From the NCBI GenBank assembly GCA_015679605.1, contig JAAAVE010000762.1, positions 1-13,911 on the forward strand: DNA of 13,911 nt, read 5' to 3'. A program made the translations under genes and the position numbers. Within the stretch, counting starts at the first letter, position 1. Each line of letters opens with the position of its first letter. This document shows positions 1 through 9,200 of this stretch, one piece after another. This DNA is from Podila epigama (Eukaryota > Mortierellomycota > Mortierellomycetes > Mortierellales > Mortierellaceae). Below the pieces are notes generated by a model that saw nothing but the letters and a program-made list of their open reading frames with translations, was not told the DNA's origin and made no database searches.

Positions 1-11
1 AAAAAAATCGT

Positions 12-2619
12 CTATCGCTCTATTTCATCCTCATCGAGTATAAAATTACTCTGCTGTGTAGTGAATGGACTTTTTGAGCGATCACTCTCAGAAGTGGCAT
101 GCTGCTGCTGCTGTTGCGGCAACTTTGAGGGTTCATCGTCTTGTCTTGACAGTGATGAACCTTGCTGCTCCTCTTCCTGACGTTGCTCATACTGCTGATG
201 ACTACTAGTTCGTTTGCTCTCTCGAGCCATCTTTCTCTCCATGGCCCGTTCTTTACGCTGAGCTGCCTTGGAATGCTCCAGATCCGCGACCTGCTTGGCC
301 ACCTCCCTCGCACGCGCCTTCATCTCACGCAACTTCATGAAATGGTAAAAACCGATACCGGTCAAGGTCACAAAGAGACCGAGGACATTGACCAGTGTTA
401 ACCGGTCATGGAATACGAGCGACGAAATCAAGATCGTGATCACCTCCTTGACGATCCCTAGCACCGACAATGTCACGACGCTCGTCCGAGCAATCAAGTT
501 GAATTCCGCGAGCACCATAGAGAACGCGAATACACCACCCATGAACAACAAGCCCAAAGTGGACATGGTGGAGGTAAAGGACTCGAAAAAGATAGACCCG
601 AAAATTGTGCTGTAACCTTCAAAGATACCAGCAACAATGCAGAGGCACACGCCCATGATGGGTGAGAGGAAGAAGATGGTCGAGATTGGATTTGCAAGGG
701 ATCCCGATTTTGTGTCTGACTTTTCGAGTAACAGTTGAGTCAAGGACCACCGCAGACCTCCCAGTACGGAAGCCATCATCACTTGGATGAATCTATGTTA
801 TATTGGATGTGATTAGCCTGTTAGATTATGCAGTAAAGTACAACGGAGGGAGGGTCTATCCTTCACAGGAAGAAGGATGTTGTTGATGGATGATAAAAAG
901 AAGAACGCGTTGAAAGCATTTTGTATTCTGTATATCAAGTTATTTTACCCGATAAGGACAAAGTCCACTTCAGACATGACCATCATGAACAGACCAACAC
1001 AGATCACAGCAATGACTCCTACGAGCATCCAGGTCGGACGTTCCAATCTGAACAGGAACGCAAATAAAAGTACAAAGGCAAGCGACGAGGACTTGCACAT
1101 GGCTATGTGTTGGTAGGGAAATGCAGAAGAGGTGATAAGTATGGTTGTAGATAAGCGCCGACGTTTTTTTTTCTTTCCTTTTTCATTTCTTCATCCGTGA
1201 ACCATGAAAAGTAAACGTGAAGGCTACATGGACATACTATAGAACGCAAGAGTAATGGTTTTCAAGCTGCTGTTGCTTAATCCAATATCTAAACCCGAGG
1301 CGACAGCACAAGGCATGATCTTTGTCCTAAGATAGATTGAAGAAAGAATATTTGGATAAAAGTCAGTCATCCAAATCGTTCGACACTATATTTTATTACG
1401 CCCAACAAACAAACAACAACAAAAAACCACAGCCTCCTTTTTTTTTTCCATCTCATGCGATGCACATTGAACATTGAAACAAATAGAATGTTACCCAAAA
1501 TCCTTGGCAGAGGGCGCAGCCTTGGGCCTGAATCTGGGCAAGAGTGTCAAGGTTAGGAAAGACAGCAAGAATTGAGCCACCATATGAAGACACGTTGTGA
1601 AGAGTGGGAATCGAAAGTTGTAGTGCTGTGGTGAGAACAGCCACTTGTTGTAAAACGACAATGACGTTGAACACGAATACCTATGTGAATGGGACGAGAC
1701 GAGAGAAGAGACAACGACGATTTTTTTTGAGTATTGGGGTCAAGATGAAAGAGAGTGAAAAAAGGGACCGTGCTTCTTTTTCCCTTTCATTGTAATATTG
1801 CTCGAGTACTTACCAAGCAAAGACATAAAAGATATTCCAAAACATTTGAATGCGAAGCTGTCTCTTGGCTAAGGCATCGACTTGAGTTGCATGCAAAGTG
1901 TTGGTGGATTCACCGAGGTCGCCATGACCACGACCACGGTCACGACCATCGATCCCTCCTCGTCGTTTGCTGCCTTTCCGTTTTGATCCTTTGCGTCGTC
2001 CATGTCTGGTACTGCCTTCAGATCGACCCTCGTGATCGACGACTGTCATGGGTAGGGAGTCGTACGAGTCCCCACGGTCGTTGTTGGTGGTGAATCGCTG
2101 TTCAAGATCCAGGCCAATGGTCGTGCCGGTGCCGGTCTCGCCCGCACGCAAGCCCATGCCCATGCCACCGAGACGTGTATTCCTGGAGGTGATTAATAAA
2201 CGCTGGGTATCCTCATCGCCCTCGCCGACTCCATCATAGTCTTCATCGTCTTCGTGGTCGTGGTCTTCATCAATGCTGCTACTGTAGTCGCTATCGTCAT
2301 CATCCAAGTCACTGTCGGTGAGGTCTTGAGGATAGGAAGAGACGCCGCCCATGATAGGATGGTCTCGGTCAGACTCGAAAGAATCCTCGTAGCGGGTGTT
2401 GTTTCGACTCTTTGAGAGAGTAGAAGGCGTTTCCCATTCAATGCCGTCGTTGCTGCTGTGGCTACTGGCGATACTACCTGACCGGTTATGGCCACGACCT
2501 CCGACACGCTGCAGGTGAGGTGAATCGGCGAGATTGTCAGCGAACGGATTGGTGCTGATGGCGTCTTCTTGATGGGTTGACGAAGGTGAGTGACCACCGC
2601 CTTGGGACGTGTCTGTCAT
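12..2619 (-). CDS. Nucleotide-sugar/triose-phosphate translocator family transporter (SLC35C2-like), 5 exons, 671 aa
   Basis: Proposed CDS is complement(join(12..792, 949..1102, 1238..1326, 1495..1680, 1814..2619)), 2016 nt. Every intron (133 to 168 nt) is GT...AG and the joined frame stays open. The spliced core reads as a TPT-family membrane domain (PF03151 type). YNKWLF lies just after the first splice (about residues 279-284), then RFPLFTTCLHM, then CAVASGLDIGLSNSSLKTIT (about 337-356), FYTMCKSSSLAFVLLFAFLF, and GGLRWSLTQLLL. This is the usual order for SLC35C2 and yeast YMD8-type transporters of the Golgi/ER. About ten hydrophobic segments lie between residues 258 and 575. Residues 1-258 are an acidic, Ser/Asp/Gly-rich extension with a KGSKRKGSKRR basic patch. 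The tail after about 575 is highly charged (Lys/Arg/Glu, then Gln-rich) and probably helical. Other family members are much shorter because they lack these ends. The substrate cannot be read from sequence. The start at 2619 is the first ATG of the long open exon. Confidence 0.9.
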
Positions 2620-2940
2620 GGCGTGATTTGAGAAGGAGGCGTGTGTGTAGGGTAGATGTTGTTGTGTTTTTTGTAGTTGTGGGTGTTGTGGGTGGGTATT
2701 TGGTTGTTGTCTGTTTCCTATTTACAGTTGATTCATTGCTGATTATTTTTTTTTTTGTATTTTTTTGTTTTGTTTGATGTTTGGAAGTGAGACGTGAGGT
2801 GTGAGTAGTTGTAGTTGGGATGATGTGGATTGGGATGTGATGGATGTAAGGATGGATGGATGAATGATAGGGATGATGTATGTGTGTGGGGATGTAGATG
2901 ATGGTGCAAGGGAAGAACAAGAAGAAGCAGTCCCCCACTC
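2620..2940 (-). promoter_or_regulatory. Probable 5' leader / proximal promoter of the SLC35C2-like gene
   Basis: The 320 nt upstream of the transporter ATG are, on the coding (minus) strand, rich in C, A and T with CATCC/CACCC-type repeats and a T/A-rich core around 2736-2775. An open minus-strand frame here would encode a His/Thr/Pro/Ile-rich low-complexity peptide, which I judge not to be protein. No single TATA or initiator element stands out. The location and composition match the pyrimidine-rich leaders of the other genes in this window. The transcription start is not determinable. Confidence 0.4.
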
Positions 2941-3354
2941 GTGGGATTTAAGGATTTAAGGATTTTGGATGGATGGATTTTGGATGTGGATAGGATAGAG
3001 ATACTTGAATGGGCGCGATATCATCCCAATTCACTCTGTGCTCCCTTGTCTCTGTGCTTGTTCAATTGCAACAACTCAACCATTGTGTACAGTGCAGGAC
3101 AAGACTTGTCCTCTTGGATGCAGCTTGGATGTCCCTTTCCATCGAGCATACGCGCAACATTGTTGTCCCTTTGACCACACATCTCCGATACTGTACTCAC
3201 CACGACAATAATTTGAAAAAAAGAAGAAAAGAAAGAAAAGAAGGAAAAGAAGACAATCCAATCCTTGGACCAATGGTTTTTGGTTAAATCGAGTCCAATC
3301 CAGTCCAGTCGAGTCGAGTCCTTTGTGCATGCATGCATGGATAGGGGTCTCAAA
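2941..3354. other. Intergenic DNA, no gene seen
   Basis: No frame here looks like protein. It starts with a short direct repeat of ATTTAAGG (2945-2970), has one 17-nt palindrome at 3096-3112, an A/G-rich tract (about 3213-3253), then short GAGTC/CAGTC repeats (3300-3320) and a GCATGCATGCATGG run. The short open frames are translations of low-complexity DNA. Confidence 0.5.
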
Positions 3355-3448
3355 CTCTGTCGATCTCTGTCGATCTCTGTCGATCTGTCACTCTGTCACT
3401 CTGTCACTCTGTCATTCTGTCATTCTGTCATTCTGTTTGTCTGTTTGT
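3355..3448. repeat. Compound microsatellite: decamer x3, then octamer array in stepwise variants
   Basis: Directly readable. CTCTGTCGAT occurs three times (3355-3384). It is followed without a gap by eight 8-nt units: CTGTCACT three times (3385-3408), CTGTCATT three times (3409-3432), and CTGTTTGT twice (3433-3448). Each switch keeps the CTGT start and changes one to three bases at the unit end. It lies in the long divergent intergenic region and encodes nothing recognisable. Confidence 0.95.
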
Positions 3449-3585
3449 TTTTGTCCTTTGCGTTTGTCCCCGAATGTCCCTCCTTTTTTTTCTTCTTCTT
3501 CTTCATTCTTTCTCTCTGTCTTCCATGACATGATCGACCACTCTTTTTGTCGATCACACCATAAAAAAAAAAGAAACCCAAAAAA

Positions 3586-3650
3586 GATCTGCAGAATCAA
3601 CTTTGCCTTGAGCAATTGGACCCTAACCACTTGACCGTTACACCAACAGC
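3586..3650 (-). pseudogene. Degenerate tRNA-like (Pol III-type) sequence, Leu(CAA)-like
   Basis: On the minus strand, TGGTGTAACGG (from about 3645) fits the eukaryotic A-box pattern. It is followed by TCAAGTGGTTAGGG, which resembles the D-arm of tRNA-Leu/Ser (usual form GGCCGAGTGGTTAAGG). An anticodon-like loop CTCAAGG (CAA in the anticodon position, T before it) follows, then a B-box-like GTTGATTC. It ends against a run of six T (3585-3580), as a Pol III terminator would. However, no acceptor stem closes, the anticodon stem is imperfect, and the body is only 65 nt. I read it as a decayed or truncated tRNA, or a tRNA-derived element, not a working tRNA gene. Confidence 0.35.
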
Positions 3651-3707
3651 AGTACGCACGAGCTATCCAAGTTGTGTTGTTGCGTCTCTTGTCTCTGTTT
3701 TGTAGAC

Positions 3708-3785
3708 CTACATTGCCTACATTGCCTACATGGACTACATGGACTACCGTGGACTACCATGGCTTACCATGGACCACATGGACAA
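3708..3785. repeat. Period 9-10 imperfect tandem repeat (CTACATTGC / CTACATGGA / CTACCATGG)
   Basis: Seen directly: about eight tandem units of 9 to 10 nt. They begin as CTACATTGC, become CTACATGGA, and then drift to CTACCGTGGA and CTACCATGG. The drift is progressive along the array, as in the 3355-3448 array. No protein-like frame is associated with it. Confidence 0.85.
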
Positions 3786-3863
3786 TCACGTGGCGTATGT
3801 GGGACTCTACATGAATTACATTGGACTCTTTTAAGCGAGTCTTTTAATGCATAATTTAGGGTG

Positions 3864-3909
3864 ACGCGTAGGGAAGGACACCCTTAGCCCATAGTCGACA
3901 ATGACGCGT
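3864..3909. promoter_or_regulatory. Pair of GACGCGT (MCB-like) sites
   Basis: ACGCGT occurs at 3864-3869 and 3904-3909, each as GACGCGT, 40 nt apart. ACGCGT is the MluI cell-cycle box bound by MBF-type factors in ascomycete yeasts. Whether it acts here, and on which of the two distant divergent genes, is unknown. A third copy is at 5638-5643. One can expect roughly one copy by chance in an intergenic stretch of this length, so support is weak. Confidence 0.2.
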
Positions 3910-4087
3910 CCGTCCCTGTCTGTTTTATTCGCAGCGCTCGTAGTGGGACAAAATACGACTGTCAGCAAAAACAACGTGCCTTGTTTCCGATCTACCTTTT
4001 TTTTTGATGCTTCTTGTTTTACAACGGTTTGATGTCGATTCATGCACGCATGTTCTGACGCGAGACCATCTTCCTCCTCCTCCCCCT

Positions 4088-4250
4088 TGCTCATATTCAT
4101 GTTCCTGTTCCTGTTCATGCTCATGTTCATGTGTTCATGTGTTCATGTGTTCATGTCCACATTCATGTCCATACTCACTCTCATGCCCAAGCGCATATTC
4201 ATACTCATGCGCATGGGCATGGGCATGCTCATACTCATGTTCATGCTATT
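4088..4250. repeat. Imperfect hexamer array (TTCATG / CTCATG / TTCCTG type)
   Basis: About 160 nt of 6-nt units of the type NTCATG, with sub-blocks such as GTGTTCATGTGTTCATG, TTCCTG twice and GGGCATGGGCATG. Because the period is a multiple of three, frames stay open on both strands. On plus they would encode Cys/Ser/His-rich repeats and on minus Asn/Met/Arg repeats. I take these peptides to be by-products of the repeat. Confidence 0.9.
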
Positions 4251-4970
4251 GAACCTGGGCTCATGGACTCTGTGTTGTTGCCTTTCTCTCCGCGAACACT
4301 TCTCCGCAAAACACCAGTCACTCACTCCCTTGCTCTGCACACCCCCTACATTCATTCATTCATGCCTTCATTCCAAGAGCCATAGCCACCGCCTTTCCCC
4401 CCCATGCGCAGCAGGTAGAGTGAATGAACAACCAAAACCCCACCTCCGTGTTTGTAATATTTTCATTTTGATATGACGCTCCCATTCAGACGCCCACACA
4501 AGAATGCAAGTACACAAGTACACGAGTAAACACTAGAACGGCATCAACAACAACAATGCTATGGCCCCCATTGCAATGCATCCCGTGGCAAATATCACCT
4601 CCTCGCTTTTTTATTTCTTTTGTCATCTAGTGTGTTGCCGCGGCATGCTGGGTTAGGATGCAGATGCTACATAAGAAAAAGCAAAGGAGGTATGACCGTT
4701 CAACGATCGAACAAGGGGTGGTGAGGAGGACGAGGACGAGGAGGAGAGGAAACAGGTTAGAATAACAATAAGAAGAACACGCCTTACTTAGTGGTGCAGT
4801 CAGTGTCTAGATAACAGAGCATTTTAGTGAAGAGTGAAGAGTGAAGAGTGTAGGCAGAATGGAGTGTACAGTTCACAGAAAATGTACGATGTGATGCAAG
4901 AATGGAGGAGAGTGCACGATGACATGCATGCATTTTGCCCTTTTTGAGCTGTCCATCATCCTGTTTTGTC
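4251..4970. other. Intergenic DNA, no gene seen
   Basis: No frame shows convincing protein character. It contains short tandem repeats: ACAAGTACACGAGTA at about 4512, a GAGGACGAGGACGAG run at about 4727-4748, and AGTGAAG three times at about 4830-4850. Two tiny overlapping opposite-strand frames occur near 4533-4660. One is hydrophobic, but neither has a credible start and splice context. Confidence 0.5.
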
Positions 4971-5120
4971 CTTGTCAATGTCAATGTCCTTTGTCAATGT
5001 CCTTTGTCTATGTCATGACCATGTTCATGACCATTGTTCGATGTCTGTGTCCTTTGTTCATGTCCATGTCCTTGTGTCCTTGTGTCCTTGTTCTTTTTTG
5101 CTCTCCTTTGTCCTTGTTTG
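4971..5120. repeat. Imperfect TGTCAATGTCC / TGTCCTT tandem repeats
   Basis: Directly visible short units: TGTCAA in tandem, TGTCAATGTCCTT twice, CATGACCATGTT variants, then TTGTGTCC units. It is pyrimidine-rich on plus. It is related in style, but not in sequence, to the other arrays of this intergenic region. Confidence 0.85.
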
Positions 5121-5205
5121 TCCCTTTGTTCTCGTTGTCTCCTTTAAATCGAGGAGGATCGTTGCGGGCACGAGAACAGACGCCCGTTGTGGTTCCAATA
5201 CGAAC

Positions 5206-5239
5206 AAAGTCAAGTCAAGTCAAGTCAAGTCAGGTCAAG
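5206..5239. repeat. (CAAGT)n pentamer microsatellite
   Basis: Four perfect CAAGT units (5211-5230) are flanked by one degenerate unit on each side, AAAGT before and CAGGT after. An ATG follows at once (5240) and opens a 58-codon Gln/His-rich frame. I do not call that frame because nothing about it looks conserved. Confidence 0.9.
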
Positions 5240-5277
5240 ATGGCTCATCTTGTCCAGCTGTCAGGTCAGTTTGAGCA

Positions 5278-5304
5278 CCAGTACCAGTACCAGTACCAGC
5301 ACCA
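5278..5304. repeat. (CAGTAC)n hexamer microsatellite
   Basis: Three to four tandem CAGTAC units bounded by CACC on both sides. As a plus-strand frame it would read Gln-Tyr repeats. Slippage is the simplest explanation. Confidence 0.85.
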
Positions 5305-5497
5305 TGGCCAACATGACAAGGCACCAGACAAGACGGAAGACCAAACTGGAAGCAGACCAAAGAGAATAACCTCACATGGAAGCACAGACAGAGCGAACCA
5401 GCATGAGATGAGTTGACCATGGGTGTGTGAACGAACCATGGCGGGTCGCCAAGTTGGAGATTGTTTTTTTCGCAACGCGCCTTCTTTTGCGCCATTG

Positions 5498-5552
5498 TAC
5501 ATACATTGCACATGGTACATTGTACCATTGTACCATTGAACATTGCATGCTC
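5498..5552. repeat. Imperfect ACATTGTACC-type repeat
   Basis: Units around CATTGTAC(C) and GTACATT recur six or so times with small changes. Because GTAC and TTGTACAA-like parts are near-palindromic, the repeat has some potential to fold. No gene is associated. Confidence 0.75.
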
Positions 5553-5639
5553 TCTCCTTTCTGCATCCAATCCACACGTTGTTCACCCCATTGCATGTCG
5601 ATGCATATCGCTGCGCTCCAATGCACTCTATGCCCAGAC

Positions 5640-6258
5640 GCGTTCTCATTTTTTTGTTTGCTCTTTGCCTTTTGTCTTCTTCATCCTTTTCAACAAACAA
5701 AAAAACCATCCCTCTTCTTCTTTCTTCACCTTTACTTCACTTCTCTTTACTTACACTTGTCTTTACTTACACTTCACCTTCACCTTCACTTCACTTCTTT
5801 TTCTTGTTCGCAATTGATTCTCCTCCACACCGACACAAAAAACCCAACTCCATCCCATCCCATCCCTCCTCATCCCATCTCATCCCTCACCTTTTGCATC
5901 ACCCCTTCTCTTTACTTTACTCACCCATTCCTTCGTCGACCTTTTCATCCGACGCTCATTCTGATTCCACTGCACCTGTTCTCTCATTCTCGCTCACTCA
6001 CTTGTCTTGTCCACTTTGTCCTCTTTGTCCTTGTCACACCTTGAGCTGCACTTGGAGCTGAACCTTACCTGCACCCTGCCTGTCCTCCTGTTCCTGACAT
6101 CTTACCCCTCACCCCTTCATTGCCTTTTCTTTTCTTCTTCCCATTCATCTCTCATCAACCATCATTCCTTTTCTTCAAGCACTCTTGACTACTCGACTCT
6201 AAACAACAACCAGTACCAAAAACAAAACAAACAAAACAAACAAAACAGTACAGATATA
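5640..6258 (+). promoter_or_regulatory. Pyrimidine-rich promoter / 5' leader of the IER-repeat gene
   Basis: From about 5640 to 6190 the plus strand is very poor in purines, with imperfect repeats of CTTTACTTACACTT, CACCTTCACC and CATCCCATCC. It then changes abruptly to an A/C-rich stretch (about 6201-6248, AAACAAAACA units) just before ATG 6259. Long CT tracts near start sites, followed by an A-rich leader, are typical of fungal promoters. The long open frames through the CT-rich part encode only Leu/Ser/Pro/His/Phe and are not protein-like. An ACGCGT site lies at 5638-5643. Confidence 0.5.
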
Positions 6259-9200
6259 ATGGCAGTAGCAATGTTATCCAAAAAAAAGACCAAGGTAACC
6301 ACACCTAACATCCCATACTGTACACTCTGCCTTTCTGCCCTTTTTTGTCCATGACCAAAAAAAAAGGACTTGTTGGGTTGGGCTAGACTTGACCTTTTTT
6401 GTTACCTCGCCTTGTGGTAAACAACGTGTTGTGTTGTGTAATGTTGTTGGCAAGCATGTATGGACGGACGGACAGGGCAGCTTTGTTCAATTGACATGAA
6501 ACATAAAAAAAAATATTGTCCGCTTGGCATGGAGGGAGGTCCGTGTCATATGGTAAAGGAGATAGAGATCGATAGACGCATGGATAGGATGGATAGGATG
6601 GATGGATGGATGGTTATGGATAAGATGGGGGGTGAAAGGAGGACGAACTAATATTAATGAGATTCGCCCTTTGCGTTTGTTAATATTTTTTTTACGGGGG
6701 TCCTCCCTTATTTTCGTGTCTTTTCACTCGGTCTATTGGGTGTACAGTGTGTACAGTACAGCAATGTCACTCACAGGGCAAAGTTGCATACACATACACA
6801 CAAACACACATTCACTCACTCAACTCACTCACTCAACTCAACTCACTCTTACATACCACTCGCACACGCAATGGCGCGTACTTTCTTAGGGTCGGTCAAG
6901 ACAGCGCTCACCTTCTTCCAGGGCGTTTGAGGCGGAAGAAGAAGACATGGTCATCATCAGTCGACTTGAGAATGAACCCTGGCAGCCCGATCTCCTCCTC
7001 GTCCGTCAATCTGGCCCTGCAGACAGTTCAACCTCTGACACTCCCGGCCAAAGCACTGAAGCCACCACCGATCACAACCTCATCCACGATTCCTCCACCT
7101 CCTCACAAGGACCTGTCGGCTTCCAAGGTGTCATCCCTGTCATCATAAAGTCGCCATCCTCTGTCATCACCACCGCAGACTCGGATTGTGCTGCCTCCGT
7201 CGTCGACTCGATAGTAGAAGATCCTACTGTCAAGCGACCAGGGATCCAAGAGTACCTACAGCAAACACACTGGGAGCAACAGCTTCTCCAGCGCCAACTA
7301 CCCCAATACCAACTCCCACCTCATCTCCAAAGACAGCAGAATCGAAACCAATACCGAAACTCATTCCACGGTCATACCACCGTCTCACCACTGCTGCCCC
7401 ATCTCAGAGACGACGAGCACGAACATGGCAACTCCATCTTTCTCCCTCGTCCTTCTTCCTCATACGAAGACCAACGCGATACTGCAACCCATAGCTCGAT
7501 CGATACCACACATCTCCAGAGCAGCAAGACCATGACCGATGCTGAGGTATGGACTATTTCTTTACCATTATTTGACACTTTGTCAAGGAATACTTTTTCT
7601 TTTTTCCACTCCCATTTCGCTTCTTGTGTTAGTTTTCCCTTCCTTTATTGTCATGTACTCAAAAAGTGTCATGATCCTGAACATGATACAAAAATATGGA
7701 AACAAAAAAGTTTTGGGTCATGAGGTAGTTTAGGAGTGGAAAAATGAGAAAGAACAAAAAGACAGAGAGAGAGCGACGTCTTAAGCAAGGAAAAGAATAA
7801 TCCTTGTCTTGTTTTATCCTAAACGTCCTTTGTTCCATGACATCCATCCTCATACAGATGCCAATGTTGACTTTCTATGTTCTGTTTCTAATTTATATAT
7901 TTTGTTTGTAGGAGGTCATCGAATCACTACAATCGCTCAAGAATCTGGCCATGTTAGCACTAGATGGTTTGCTGCAACAGGTCGTATCTGAAGTCACTGC
8001 TAGCGACCCAGTCTTCAACCCAGACGAAACGACTCTCCAGGCCCGCGCCTTGATCCGTCGGCGATCGGGCGGAAACTTACTAGACATGGCCAGCGAACCT
8101 GAAACAGAGACCTTCAGAGACGCGATTAAGGAAACCAAGGCAACAACCACGGCGGCAACAGCAATCGGAACAACAGCAATGACAGTTCAAGGCACAGCCA
8201 AAACTTCCACCGCCAGTACGAATCCATACCAATATCTTGCAAACGGTGCTATCTCTGGCATGGCCGCCTCATCTCTTGAGCGCCTAGACGAACTCACCCG
8301 TAAGGTCGACCAGTTGGCGGTGGTTGTGACAGATGACAATTCTCCATTTGGTGTGTTGCACGAGCCTGCCAATATTCCCGAGCGCACCCATATCATCACG
8401 ACCACCAACACTAGCACCACCGCTGCAACCGAGCAGCGAACATCGACAGCACGCGTAGTGGATGCAAATCAAGTGTTTGAGAGCCAAGAATACCAGCTGG
8501 CCTGCGCCTTGGCTGCCATGCTCGCATGTACTTACCGGATCCTCAACCAAATGGAAGAGCCTCGGGTTCCCCTTCGGACCGAATCTGCTGATTCAGGCAT
8601 GGACCAAGCTTCAAGGCTCTGGAAGAGACTCTCATCCAACTCCTTCTCTCGGAGACCTACTACAATGAGTGGTGGCAGTCATCCGACTCGTCAAAAGCTG
8701 ACAAACTCATTACCTTCATCACCAGAGAAAAAGGTACTTGACATGAATGAATCTCAATCTCAATCTCAATCTCAATCTCAATCTCAATCTCAATCCCAGC
8801 AGCAGACCGCATCACCAGGTGCTTCTGCAGCCCATAGTGGTACTGGTGGATTTATCCAATCCATCAATCGCCAGGTGAGGACACTCCGAAGTCGCCGCAC
8901 ACAGTCCACGTCTCATATTGAGGTGCCTATTTCGGTCGATGGTTCCAACAAGCGGTCATCGACCCATCGGCTCCTGGGTGGGCTAAGTTTTGGACCGATA
9001 GCAAACTCGAGTCAACGAAGTCTGAGCCTTTTGCCAGAGGATGCAGCAGCCGCAGCAAGGGCGAGCGAACTGGAGAGGGAATGGGCTGAGCTAGACAAGT
9101 TGATGGAGGAAATGTCCCATCTCTGGCAACTTTTGGAATGTACGAATGTCAAAACAGACGATACAGTATCTCAGCAACAACAGGGTAGAGGTTTACACTC

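Larger units (their letters stand above)
6295..6889 (+). other. Long first intron (or upstream region) of the IER-repeat gene
   Basis: Starts with GTAACC and ends in CTTTCTTAG. It carries a GGATAGGATGGATGG repeat (about 6584-6613), an AT-rich segment (about 6645-6695), a TGTACAGTGTGTACAGTACAG duplication (about 6740-6761) and an ACTCACTCAACTCACTC repeat (about 6813-6847). At 595 nt it is longer than every other intron here (122 to 365 nt). It could instead be promoter DNA if translation begins at 6947. Confidence 0.45.

Noticed and set aside
2193-2938. Minus-strand frames of 133 to 134 codons overlapping the transporter start (Thr/His/Pro-rich)
   Set aside because: One is a shadow of the first transporter exon and the other a translation of its leader. 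Neither continues into a family-like sequence.
3096-3112. 17-nt palindrome AGGACAAG-A-CTTGTCCT
   Set aside because: A perfect 8-bp inverted repeat with a one-base centre is expected by chance about once in a window of this size, and it has no partner copies or gene-proximal position.
4042-4476. 144-codon plus frame and the minus frames over the NTCATG array
   Set aside because: They are by-products of a period-6 repeat, which keeps several frames open at once. The peptides are pure low complexity.
4533-4604. Minus-strand hydrophobic frame ending in ATGCIAMGAIALLLLMPF, like the tail of a small membrane protein
   Set aside because: A stop lies just upstream, the only possible splice acceptor sits in an A-rich stretch rather than a pyrimidine tract, and no upstream exon could be found. 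The opposite strand has an equally plausible 31-codon frame from ATG 4561.
3208-5120. Possible CRISPR-like array, because short repeats recur
   Set aside because: The repeats are head-to-tail microsatellites without unique spacers, and the window is eukaryotic.
5240-5416. 58-codon plus frame starting MAHLVQLS after the CAAGT repeat, Gln/His-rich
   Set aside because: Composition is set by CAGTAC and related repeats, with no conserved motif and no supporting splice or leader context.
5427-6061. Overlapping 118 to 205-codon plus frames rich in Leu, Ser, Phe, His and Pro
   Set aside because: CT-rich DNA lacks stop codons in all plus frames. The region is better explained as promoter and leader DNA of the gene at 6259.
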